Source: an uncultured Eubacteriales bacterium (GTDB lineage Bacteria > Bacillota > Clostridia > Christensenellales > UBA1242). Taken from it: DNA of 7,685 nucleotides. The notes beneath the pieces are model-generated. The model saw only the letters and a program-made list of their open reading frames with translations, made no database searches and was not told the origin of the DNA. Each line of letters starts with the position of its first letter. Positions within the stretch are counted from its first letter, which is position 1. Shown in pieces: positions 1-6,272 of this stretch. A program made the translations under genes and the position numbers. Where the stretch lies: assembly GCA_948949055.1 (NCBI GenBank), contig CARBWQ010000034.1, positions 1-7,685 of the forward strand, read 5' to 3'.

Positions 1-3000
1 CATTACCCTCTGCCATAGAAAGCTCGCTATCAAACACTTTCAATAGTTCAAGCATTGTAATACTAAACAATTTTTGATTACTCTCAGATTGCTCTGGGAT
101 AAATGTTACTTCTTCGCCATTTCTCTTAGCGACAAAGACAATATTTTCAAAGTCATCCATAAATAGAGAAATATTAATTCTGCCAAAGCTGTCAATCTCA
201 ATTTTTTCTATGCCTTCAAGCTTATATCCATCAATGACATATTCGTATTGTCCTGCCAAGATATCATTTGTAGCACTAAATGCCAACAATTTTATTTTGT
301 AAGCACCCTTTTTGTTTAACAGCAAATCTTCTGTAAGTAAATCTAGTCTTTTTTCGCTATCTATAACCCTTTCAAAGGTTGAGCCTTCAATAGAAATTTC
401 AACAATATATGTTGCATTTACTTGCTCATCATTGATTTCAAGTACGCCTTCGTCAGTTACCACAGCGTCAGCAACGGTATCAAATTTATTAACACTTATT
501 GAAGCTATATCAGAACTAATAGTGCTATTTTTCTTTACTTGAACGCCAATTTCAATCTTACCTGCACCAAATTTATTCATTATAGATGATGAAATAAATA
601 ATTTAAATACATTTCCCTCTAAGCTGAAATTATAGTCTTTTGTAACTGTACCATTAGATGACACTTCAAGTTGTTCACTTATCTGACCGTTGTCAATAGT
701 CACAACAAAATCAACATCACCAAATTTTTGCCATTTATTTTCAAAGCTGATTTCAAGACTGCTATTTTTAAGTCTATCAATCATATTGGAATAACTTTCG
801 TTTGCTTTTATAACCTTTGTAATTCCCTCTATACTTTCTAATTTTTCAACAGTTAAACTTATAGAACTACTTTCTCCATAGTAGCCAACTACGCTAGTTT
901 GACCTCCAAGCTCACCAAGTTTATAGCTTTCGCCAACAATAGCCTGAACTGACAAGTTTACATTTCCACTTAAACTTTGACCTATCTTTCTTTCAATTTC
1001 ATCAAGCGCCAATGAGGTCTGGTTTTTAAGTGAAATTTGATAATTCTTTCCAGAACAATCAATTTTGATTATGTAAGATATTGGATCTATACTTTCGCCA
1101 TTTACCCAAACAGCATTTATGTCTTGTGCAACCCTGCTCCATGTAAGTTCGTTATTATCAATTTGAGCATTAAACTCACAATCAGCAAGATCAATTAAAG
1201 AGAAATTAATCACGCTAGAATCTATGTAATAATTTATAGTACTATCGTTTTTAGCTTTTAAAATAATTTCAAAATCATTCCCAGCAAATGCACTTGGATT
1301 AAAGCTTGCTTGTGCTGAGCCTGATACATAATCAATGCTACTTCCATTGACTAAAATTTCTGAAATATTTGAGCTGTCACTACTAATTGTTATAACAACC
1401 AAATTGTTCTCACCATTTCGAGTAATTGTTATATCACTAGGACTAGCAACTTGCTTAATATAAATAGGTAAAGACAAATCTGAATTTAAATAACTATCAT
1501 GTTTTGCCTCAACAGTAATCTTTCTTCTAGAATTAAATTCATTTAAAAAGTCTTCTATTGAAAGATAAACATTTTTTCCAGAATTACTTGTATAGTCTGA
1601 AATATAAGGTTGACTCTCATCATCAAAGTAAATATCAAATTTACCTCCCTCAACACTACACTCCCAGCTTATAATTTTTGTATCTGGATCAAATGCAAGT
1701 TCTACCCTTCCAAGTTGTCTTATTCCCAACTGCTGACTGTTTAATGAAGAAATCAGATATTCTTCTTCAACCATTTCATTTTTATAAGATATTATCTGTA
1801 AAGATATTTTTTGAGAATTTCTTAATGCAGTAGCCAGTTGACTATCAACTTTGCATTGATTGTCAATATATTCTTGCAAATTAATTTGACTAATATTATC
1901 GCTTGTAAAAAATCTATGATAATAATTTGTTGTATTAGGACTAATTAGTTCTATTGTGATATATTGCTTGCTAGCAAGTTCATCACCATTTAGCCAAGAT
2001 AAAATTCCATTATTGTATTTTAAATTATTAGGAGCTTGTACACGCTTAAAGTTTACAATCTTTTCATGACCATTTAAGTAATAGTGATTAAAGCTTGATT
2101 GACCTGCAATCACAGTCAAACTAATGCTAAATTCTGAGCCAAACTTACTTTTATCAATCATGTCAAGAGCAAATGGTTGAGTATTATCTTCTATTATCTG
2201 ACCATCAAGTTTAAATTCAACAGACTCAGAACCTGTCTGACTAACAATATCAAGCCTTTGACCTAAGAGTTCATCAAAATCCGACTTAACATCACTCACC
2301 TCAAAACTAGCACGAGCAAGTCTAGTTACTACAAATTCTTTTGGCTGAGATTTTAGATAAATATTAGGGTCATAAAGTTTTCCACCACACGCCACAACTT
2401 TCAAAATGTAGTCCTTTTCATCTTCAAAATTGTTTACTAGCCTGTAAACCAATTTATCCTGCAACTGGCTCATGGTGATGATGCCGTCTAACTCATCATC
2501 TACATAAACTTCATACTCGCCACTATATTGGGTAGTAAAGATATTTAAATTAAATATTCCACTATTCTCCTCAAAAGTAGCATCCGGCATTTCTATATCT
2601 CTTGTAACAATAAAGTTTCTTGAAAATACATTGCCATTGTTATAAAAGTTGGAATCTAAACTAATATTATTATCATTTGATATTGACACCACTTTGATTA
2701 CATAATAGCCTTCTGATAGTTTCTCATAAATTTGACTTCCATTTATTTCTTGTGAATATATAGGATCTAAACCATTGATATTATAATTTTTATCAGTTTT
2801 AAATATCTGATAACCATATTTGCAATCCTCATCTAGTGCATTCCAAATAAAAGTACCGTTTTCTTGTGAAAATGGTGCATTTACGATAGGAAGCACTTTT
2901 AATTGTTTATTGCCTACTGATCTGGAACTATGTAACTCACCATTTTCAACATAGACTGCAACAATTTTTATATCATAAACATTTCCTATTGGCTGAATTC

Positions 3001-4600
3001 TATCTAAGCTAGTTAAACGCAAAGTAACCCTGTCACCTTCAAAAGATTTATCAACTTCTACTCTCTCATTTCCAACATACAAATAATAATCATTGGCGAA
3101 TTCTACTTGGTTAAATTCAAACATAGAAATATTACCTAATAATCTATGCGAAATTTCTCCAACCTCGCCAAGTTTATAAAAATTAAATTTAAAGTCATCT
3201 GAGCTTAAAACATTCTCGGCAGTATTCCCAGAATCAATCATTTCGCCACTTGGAAGTGCAGTTATTGTCAAATCATAATTACCAATTTGAAGATTAGAAA
3301 GGTTAAATTGACCTTTATTGCCATTTTCTTTTCTATCATAAATGAATTTTTCGTCACCATAAGTAATTCTATAAAGTGAGTTATATTCATCATCTTCAAA
3401 ATTTAATGTAAGTTGATTTTCACCAAATTCAACATTTACTTTCACTTCGCTTGGCTTACCTACCATTATTGAATTACTTGGCTTACTATTAGCATAAAAC
3501 TTACCATCTTTTTCGCCACCCATAGCCAGTAGTTCTACCTGATAAATTCCTTTCTCAAACCCTTCTAAAATGGATTTGAAGGAATTGTTATCATTTACGA
3601 GGTACTTTGTTTTTATTTCGCCAGTACAAATATTTGTCGCATAAATAAGATAACCTATTGCGCTTTCATTGTCACTACATGACAGGAAGCCATCTTCATC
3701 TAGACTATAATAAATATTAGGATTTTCAAGTATTTCAATAGTTATCTTTTGAGATGAAGGTCCTTTAAGATTAAGTTCGTCCCTTGCAACAACTTCAACT
3801 TCTATCTCTTGACCAGCATTATATCTTTCTAAATCAAAGTCATAGAAATTCACTTTTAAATCACTTGCAACCTTTACGCCATCAATATATACATCAAAAA
3901 TTGCGTTGTCATTATCTATTTCGCCCCAAGTCACACGTCCATTCTGAGAGTTGTCCTCGCTGGCGATATATTTTAAGTTATCTTTCTCTTCCCAACCAAT
4001 CACGCCATAATTGATATATTGAGATTTTTCTTTTGAGCTTTCGATATATGATTTATTTGAGTTTGCTGTAATTTTCACCAAATATCTACCAATTTGAGGG
4101 AGAGCGAATGTTGTTTCATTAACAGTCAAAGTTGTTATATCTTGACCACCTTCAAGCTGATAGGAAATTTCATAACTATCAGCACATTCTTTTTCACCAA
4201 GCACGATTGTATAACTTTCATCCCAAGTTACAATACCTGTATTTTCATCAACCTTGAAATTTTTAGGAAGAGAGAGCTCAAATTTTACATAGACTTCTAC
4301 TGATGCAACCACCTTGTCATCAAAGGTTGCCAATATATATGTATTCCCACAACTATTGCCTGTAAAAGTATTATCATCATTTTTAATTAAGATTTCATCA
4401 TTGGAAGAAGAAAGAGTGATCTTTTTTTTATCTACCCCTTTAACTTGAAGTTCATCATAAAAATCTACCACCTCTTCAAGTGATATAAAATATTGCGACT
4501 GTTTAAAGTTTCCACTGATACTTGATTTATTATTGCATGCAGTCATGCAAATAGTAGAAAACAAAACAAGCATTATGACTATCAAAAAGTTCTTCTTCAT
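1..4600 (-). CDS. Giant surface lipoprotein with tandem FN3/Ig-like modules (C-terminus off the left edge)
   Basis: I read this frame codon by codon and found no stop: at least 1533 residues, with the C-terminus outside the window. It starts with MKKN, a hydrophobic stretch (residues 5-18) and a lipobox Met-Thr-Ala-Cys at 19-22. Cys22 would therefore be lipidated and the protein anchored outside the membrane. Residues about 50-105 look like a Big-type bacterial Ig domain. From about 107 onward, units of roughly 90-110 residues repeat a fibronectin-III/Ig-like pattern: Pro or Ala-Pro, a short strand, a strand ending in Trp, then a Tyr-x-Val-Tyr-x-Asp-Gly-like strand. Examples are Trp126, Trp225, Trp586, Trp869, Trp979 and Trp1154, with Tyr/Phe strands near 235, 505, 696 and 988. 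About a dozen modules are present, and several lack the Trp. I saw no catalytic motif, LPXTG or dockerin in the visible part. Adhesion or binding is the likely role, but the ligand is unknown. The start is supported by a ribosome site and promoter just upstream. Confidence 0.85.
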   Translation of the reverse strand, partial: MKKNFLIVIMLVLFSTICMTACNNKSSISGNFKQSQYFISLEEVVDFYDELQVKGVDKKKITLSSSNDEILIKNDDNTFTGNSCGNTYILATFDDKVVASVEVYVKFELSLPKNFKVDENTGIVTWDESYTIVLGEKECADSYEISYQLEGGQDITTLTVNETTFALPQIGRYLVKITANSNKSYIESSKEKSQYINYGVIGWEEKDNLKYIASEDNSQNGRVTWGEIDNDNAIFDVYIDGVKVASDLKVNFYDFDLERYNAGQEIEVEVVARDELNLKGPSSQKITIEILENPNIYYSLDEDGFLSCSDNESAIGYLIYATNICTGEIKTKYLVNDNNSFKSILEGFEKGIYQVELLAMGGEKDGKFYANSKPSNSIMVGKPSEVKVNVEFGENQLTLNFEDDEYNSLYRITYGDEKFIYDRKENGNKGQFNLSNLQIGNYDLTITALPSGEMIDSGNTAENVLSSDDFKFNFYKLGEVGEISHRLLGNISMFEFNQVEFANDYYLYVGNERVEVDKSFEGDRVTLRLTSLDRIQPIGNVYDIKIVAVYVENGELHSSRSVGNKQLKVLPIVNAPFSQENGTFIWNALDEDCKYGYQIFKTDKNYNINGLDPIYSQEINGSQIYEKLSEGYYVIKVVSISNDNNISLDSNFYNNGNVFSRNFIVTRDIEMPDATFEENSGIFNLNIFTTQYSGEYEVYVDDELDGIITMSQLQDKLVYRLVNNFEDEKDYILKVVACGGKLYDPNIYLKSQPKEFVVTRLARASFEVSDVKSDFDELLGQRLDIVSQTGSESVEFKLDGQIIEDNTQPFALDMIDKSKFGSEFSISLTVIAGQSSFNHYYLNGHEKIVNFKRVQAPNNLKYNNGILSWLNGDELASKQYITIELISPNTTNYYHRFFTSDNISQINLQEYIDNQCKVDSQLATALRNSQKISLQIISYKNEMVEEEYLISSLNSQQLGIRQLGRVELAFDPDTKIISWECSVEGGKFDIYFDDESQPYISDYTSNSGKNVYLSIEDFLNEFNSRRKITVEAKHDSYLNSDLSLPIYIKQVASPSDITITRNGENNLVVITISSDSSNISEILVNGSSIDYVSGSAQASFNPSAFAGNDFEIILKAKNDSTINYYIDSSVINFSLIDLADCEFNAQIDNNELTWSRVAQDINAVWVNGESIDPISYIIKIDCSGKNYQISLKNQTSLALDEIERKIGQSLSGNVNLSVQAIVGESYKLGELGGQTSVVGYYGESSSISLTVEKLESIEGITKVIKANESYSNMIDRLKNSSLEISFENKWQKFGDVDFVVTIDNGQISEQLEVSSNGTVTKDYNFSLEGNVFKLFISSSIMNKFGAGKIEIGVQVKKNSTISSDIASISVNKFDTVADAVVTDEGVLEINDEQVNATYIVEISIEGSTFERVIDSEKRLDLLTEDLLLNKKGAYKIKLLAFSATNDILAGQYEYVIDGYKLEGIEKIEIDSFGRINISLFMDDFENIVFVAKRNGEEVTFIPEQSESNQKLFSITMLELLKVFDSELSMAEGN

Positions 4601-4606
4601 ATTTTG

Positions 4607-4612
4607 CCCCTT
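4607..4612 (-). promoter_or_regulatory. Ribosome binding site of the giant lipoprotein gene
   Basis: On the minus strand AAGGGG lies six bases before the ATG at 4600, inside the purine run AAGGGAAGGGG. It fixes the start of the lipoprotein and is the only good candidate before the signal peptide. Confidence 0.8.
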
Positions 4613-4626
4613 CCCTTAGTATTTTC

Positions 4627-4655
4627 ATAATAACATTTTTTAATCTTTAAGGCAA
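4627..4655 (-). promoter_or_regulatory. Extended -10 promoter of the giant lipoprotein gene
   Basis: Read on the minus strand there is a -35 box TTGCCT (4650-4655), a 17-base spacer and a -10 box TATTAT (4627-4632). The -10 is preceded by TGT, which makes an extended -10 element. Transcription would start near 4620, giving a leader of about 20 bases that carries the ribosome site. Unlike the promoters at 5113 and 6215, its spacer has no C-run. The lipoprotein gene can thus be transcribed independently of the membrane-protein gene upstream. Confidence 0.7.
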
Positions 4656-4662
4656 ATGATTT

Positions 4663-4699
4663 AAGTATATAATTATATTTAATATAATATATAATACTT
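4663..4699. repeat. AT-only imperfect palindrome upstream of the lipoprotein promoter
   Basis: The arms AAGTAT...ATTATATT at 4663-4679 and their near-complement ending at 4699 form an imperfect inverted repeat of about 37 bases made of A and T, apart from G/C in the outer AAGTAT/ATACTT ends. It sits just upstream of the -35 box of the lipoprotein promoter and downstream of the membrane-protein gene. No T-run follows it on the minus strand, so it is not a standard terminator. It could act as an UP element, be a regulator site, or simply reflect base composition. Confidence 0.35.
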
Positions 4700-4758
4700 A
4701 TTAAAAAGAATTTTGATAGCCAAATGCTTGTTTATTTTTGATTATAAAATTAATGATT

Positions 4759-5091
4759 TTAATTATTTTCTTCTGTCACTTTTTTTGAAGAATCCTCTTC
4801 ATTCATATTATTTTCTTTATTATCTTCGTTATTAATATTTTCTTCTTTATTAATTTTCTTTTGTTTAATAATTAGTAAAACAAGATGAATAGCGTTGACA
4901 ATTATCAATCCTCCATTAAGTACAGCTGTACTTATTGCAGGAAGCAAAGCTCCATAAATGACAAAAACTAAACTGCCCACGATGTTAAAAGTTCTCATTA
5001 ATATACTACCCTTGTATGAAATAGTCCTAAAACACATTGATGCAAAAACCAAAAGTGTAGCAGCAATTCCTATAATTTCTATTTTGTTCAT
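4759..5091 (-). CDS. Small three-helix membrane protein, YgjV/CBU_0592-like
   Basis: This is a complete 110-residue protein. Hydrophobic helices lie at about 4-21, 35-51 and 55-75, with Phe35-Asn36-x-x-Gly39 and Ile45-Tyr46-Gly47 at the second helix and Asn59/Asn66 in the third. That pattern, with Asn-x-x-Gly and Tyr-Gly around the second helix, is reminiscent of the small YgjV-type/CBU_0592-like inner-membrane proteins. The assignment is from memory of the pattern, and the family has no firm function. Residues 76-110 form a polar tail rich in Asn, Glu and Lys, presumably cytoplasmic and probably disordered. The start is set by AGGAGG at 5097-5102, five bases upstream. Its promoter is the C-tract promoter at 5113-5140, so expression is a candidate for on/off switching. 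The next gene in the same direction is the giant lipoprotein, after a 158-base gap. Confidence 0.75.
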   Translation of the reverse strand: MNKIEIIGIAATLLVFASMCFRTISYKGSILMRTFNIVGSLVFVIYGALLPAISTAVLNGGLIIVNAIHLVLLIIKQKKINKEENINNEDNKENNMNEEDSSKKVTEENN

Positions 5092-5096
5092 AAATC

Positions 5097-5102
5097 CCTC
5101 CT
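5097..5102 (-). promoter_or_regulatory. Ribosome binding site of the small membrane protein
   Basis: A consensus AGGAGG on the minus strand lies five bases before the ATG at 5091. With transcription predicted to begin near 5106, the leader is only about 15 bases and consists of little more than this site. Confidence 0.85.
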
Positions 5103-5112
5103 AGACTTAGTC

Positions 5113-5140
5113 ATTATATATCGGGGGGGGGATTTGTCAA
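5113..5140 (-). promoter_or_regulatory. C-tract (probably phase-variable) promoter facing left
   Basis: On the minus strand this is a perfect -35 TTGACA (5135-5140) and a perfect -10 TATAAT (5113-5118) separated by 16 bases. The spacer is AAT, nine C (5123-5131 on the plus strand as G), then GATA. A-tracts upstream of the -35 (the T7 and T8 runs at 5145-5160 on the plus strand) resemble an UP element. A homopolymer of C between -35 and -10 is known elsewhere to vary in length by slipped-strand mispairing and to tune promoter strength through spacer length. The promoter drives the small membrane-protein gene. Promoter confidence is high; switching is inferred. Confidence 0.85.
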
Positions 5141-5168
5141 TTACTTTTTTTATTTTTTTTAAATTCAC

Positions 5169-5197
5169 TTTACAAAAACAAAATTTTATGATATTAT
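5169..5197 (+). promoter_or_regulatory. Promoter of the inositol monophosphatase-family gene
   Basis: The -35 is TTTACA (5169-5174), the spacer is 17 bases and the -10 is TATTAT (5192-5197). The predicted start near 5204 gives a leader of about 19 bases. The promoter lies back to back with the left-facing C-tract promoter but has an ordinary AT-rich spacer, so this gene looks constitutively expressed or conventionally regulated. Confidence 0.75.
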
Positions 5198-5210
5198 CTA
5201 AACGATAATA
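5192..5210. promoter_or_regulatory. Perfect inverted repeat over the phosphatase -10 and start site
   Basis: TATTATC and GATAATA are perfect 7-base complements separated by TAAAC. The left arm contains the whole -10 box and the right arm covers the predicted transcription start. The position is that of a repressor operator, but no candidate regulator is encoded in the window. AT-rich sequence yields such repeats by chance fairly often. Confidence 0.4.
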
Positions 5211-5212
5211 AC

Positions 5213-5217
5213 AGGAG
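5213..5217 (+). promoter_or_regulatory. Ribosome binding site of the phosphatase gene
   Basis: AGGAG lies five bases before the ATG at 5223. It supports this start over the internal ATG codons in the first 30 residues. Confidence 0.75.
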
Positions 5218-5222
5218 AAACT

Positions 5223-5981
5223 ATGAAATTTAAAAGATATAACAAAGAAATTAAATTTTTAATCAAAATGGTCAAGGATAGCGCGAAGATCATTAAAAAG
5301 GGCAAAATGGAGGTTAATAACAAGGGAGAAGACGACCTCGTCACTAATCTCGACTTTGCAGTTGAAAAATATATAATTGAAAACATTAAGAAAAAATATC
5401 CCAATTTTGATATTGTTAGTGAAGAGTTTAACAGCAATAAAAGTTTAACAGATAATTGCTTTACTATCGACCCTATTGATGGCACTATCAATTTTGCAAA
5501 CAATATTCCACAATGGGCAATTCAAGTTGCATGTAGAGTAAATGGAGAAACTGTCGTTGGCGTCATCTATTCCCCTAGCACAAACGATCTATATTATGCT
5601 GTCAAGGGAGAAGGTGCTTATAAAAATGGAAAAAGAATTAATGTCAGTTCACTTCCTCTAAAAAGAGTACTCTTCACTGCTCATGGTCATGGAGAAAATA
5701 CAAAATATATTACCAAAATTTATGAAATGATGGATGGCGTTGCAAACAACTATCGTAGAATTGGCGCAACCTCTCTTACTCTTGCATATATTGCCAATGG
5801 TTCTATTGGAGGAACAATAATACTTAATCCTACTCCATGGGACGACACTCCTGGAATGCTACTTTGTGAAGAAGCAGGTGCAATTATTAATATTGATAAA
5901 CATGGATTTATTGTAATAGGAAATGGAGAAAGTTTCATTAATTATGCAAATGAAATTCTGAAAAAATTGTTTAAAGATTAG
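5223..5981 (+). CDS. Inositol monophosphatase-family phosphatase
   Basis: This is a complete 252-residue protein, the usual length for the family. The metal-binding motifs are in order: Asp-Leu-Val-Thr-Asn-x-Asp at 38-44; Glu67-Glu68 after the Phe-Asp-Ile-Val-Ser strand; Asp83-Pro-Ile-Asp86-Gly-Thr at 83-88; and Pro-Trp-Asp207-Asp-Thr-Pro-Gly followed by Glu-Glu-Ala-Gly at 205-219. These correspond to the Glu/Asp ligands of the Mg2+-dependent, lithium-sensitive sugar phosphatases, so the enzyme should hydrolyse a phosphomonoester in the cytoplasm. The family includes inositol-1-phosphatases, histidinol-phosphatases, CysQ-type 3'-phosphoadenosine phosphatases and fructose-1,6-bisphosphatases. 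I cannot choose the substrate from sequence alone. The gene stands alone between two outward-facing C-tract promoters, with its own ordinary promoter and a terminator after it. Nothing suggests it is broken. Confidence 0.95.
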   Translation: MKFKRYNKEIKFLIKMVKDSAKIIKKGKMEVNNKGEDDLVTNLDFAVEKYIIENIKKKYPNFDIVSEEFNSNKSLTDNCFTIDPIDGTINFANNIPQWAIQVACRVNGETVVGVIYSPSTNDLYYAVKGEGAYKNGKRINVSSLPLKRVLFTAHGHGENTKYITKIYEMMDGVANNYRRIGATSLTLAYIANGSIGGTIILNPTPWDDTPGMLLCEEAGAIINIDKHGFIVIGNGESFINYANEILKKLFKD

Positions 5982-6002
5982 ATAATTTATTAAAAAATAA
6001 TG

Positions 6003-6042
6003 AAAAAATGGCAAAAAATGGTAAAATTTAGCCATTTTTTTG
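6003..6042 (+). terminator. Rho-independent terminator after the phosphatase gene
   Basis: About 20 bases after the stop codon, AAAAAATGGC (6003-6012) and AAAAAATGG (6013-6021) can each pair with GCCATTTTTT (6031-6040), which ends in a run of seven T. The nearer pairing leaves a loop of about 10 bases, the farther one of 18. The A-rich 5' arm means it might also work weakly in reverse. It isolates the phosphatase gene from the unknown gene downstream. Confidence 0.75.
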
Positions 6043-6052
6043 TTAATTCCAT

Positions 6053-6067
6053 ATTTACAGCGTAAAT
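6053..6067. repeat. Short operator-like palindrome
   Basis: ATTTAC-AGC-GTAAAT is a perfect 6-base inverted repeat around a 3-base centre. It lies downstream of the phosphatase terminator and about 150 bases before the right-facing C-tract promoter. It is compatible with a dimeric regulator site, but no other copy was noticed in the window. Confidence 0.35.
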
Positions 6068-6105
6068 TTCTAAACGACCAATTTAATTTTTATATCTTTA
6101 ATTTC

Positions 6106-6160
6106 AATATTGACGTATTAATTTCCAGTCATTTTTTCATATAAAATCATCGTCAATATT
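6106..6160. repeat. Perfect 10-base inverted repeat, 35-base spacing
   Basis: AATATTGACG at 6106-6115 is exactly complementary to CGTCAATATT at 6151-6160. The match stops exactly at both ends. The pair sits about 55 bases upstream of the -35 of the right-facing C-tract promoter. It could be a two-site operator, a small RNA stem or a remnant of a mobile element end. No gene lies between the arms. Confidence 0.5.
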
Positions 6161-6214
6161 TAAACGCATAAACACTATTTTTTATTATATTATTTTATTT
6201 TATAAAAATTTAAC

Positions 6215-6242
6215 TTGACAAATCCCCCCCCCCGAGTATAAT
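6215..6242 (+). promoter_or_regulatory. C-tract (probably phase-variable) promoter facing right
   Basis: A perfect -35 TTGACA (6215-6220) and perfect -10 TATAAT (6237-6242) are separated by a 16-base spacer: AAT, ten C (6224-6233), then GAG. This is the same design as the left-facing promoter at 5113-5140, with one more C and one fewer non-C base, so the total spacer is identical. Transcription should start near 6249, with a leader of about 24 bases. It drives the unknown gene from 6273. One or two C gained or lost would move the spacer to or from the 17-base optimum. Confidence 0.87.
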
Positions 6243-6260
6243 AAGAGTATACCAAAAGTT

Positions 6261-6269
6261 AAGGAGGTG
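6261..6269 (+). promoter_or_regulatory. Very strong ribosome binding site of the unknown coiled-coil gene
   Basis: AAGGAGGTG matches the anti-Shine-Dalgarno sequence over nine bases and sits just before the ATG at 6273. An in-frame GTG at 6267 lies inside this site, so the ATG is the start. Translation should be efficient whenever the promoter is active. Confidence 0.88.
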
Positions 6270-6272
6270 CGT

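Larger units (their letters stand above)
6042..6214. other. Non-coding interval with two inverted repeats
   Basis: I see no credible reading frame here. The stretch is AT-rich and separates the phosphatase terminator from the right-facing C-tract promoter. It holds the two palindromes listed separately (6053-6067 and 6106-6160). Its last 40 bases, mostly T and A, could act as an UP element for the promoter that follows. Confidence 0.5.

Noticed and set aside
312..542. Plus-strand open frame of 76 codons
   Set aside because: It is opposite the giant lipoprotein frame, is Ser/Thr-rich as expected of an antisense shadow, and has no ribosome site. The same applies to the plus-strand frames at 3784-4014 and 4094-4303.
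1..4600. Possible frameshift or pseudogene in the giant lipoprotein
   Set aside because: I followed the frame from the ATG at 4600 to the left edge and met no stop. The module pattern also persists throughout, so the gene appears intact within the window.
5122..5131. G-run as a G-quadruplex
   Set aside because: A single run of nine G cannot fold into a stable intramolecular quadruplex, and no other G-runs lie nearby.
5198..5503. Minus-strand frames opposite the phosphatase gene (also 5750-5938)
   Set aside because: The phosphatase motifs on the plus strand are unambiguous, and these frames lack ribosome sites and recognisable content.
6110..6145. TTGACG followed by TATAAA as an additional promoter
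   Set aside because: The spacer would be 24 bases, too long for a sigma-70-type promoter. The TTGACG is better explained as part of the 10-base inverted repeat.
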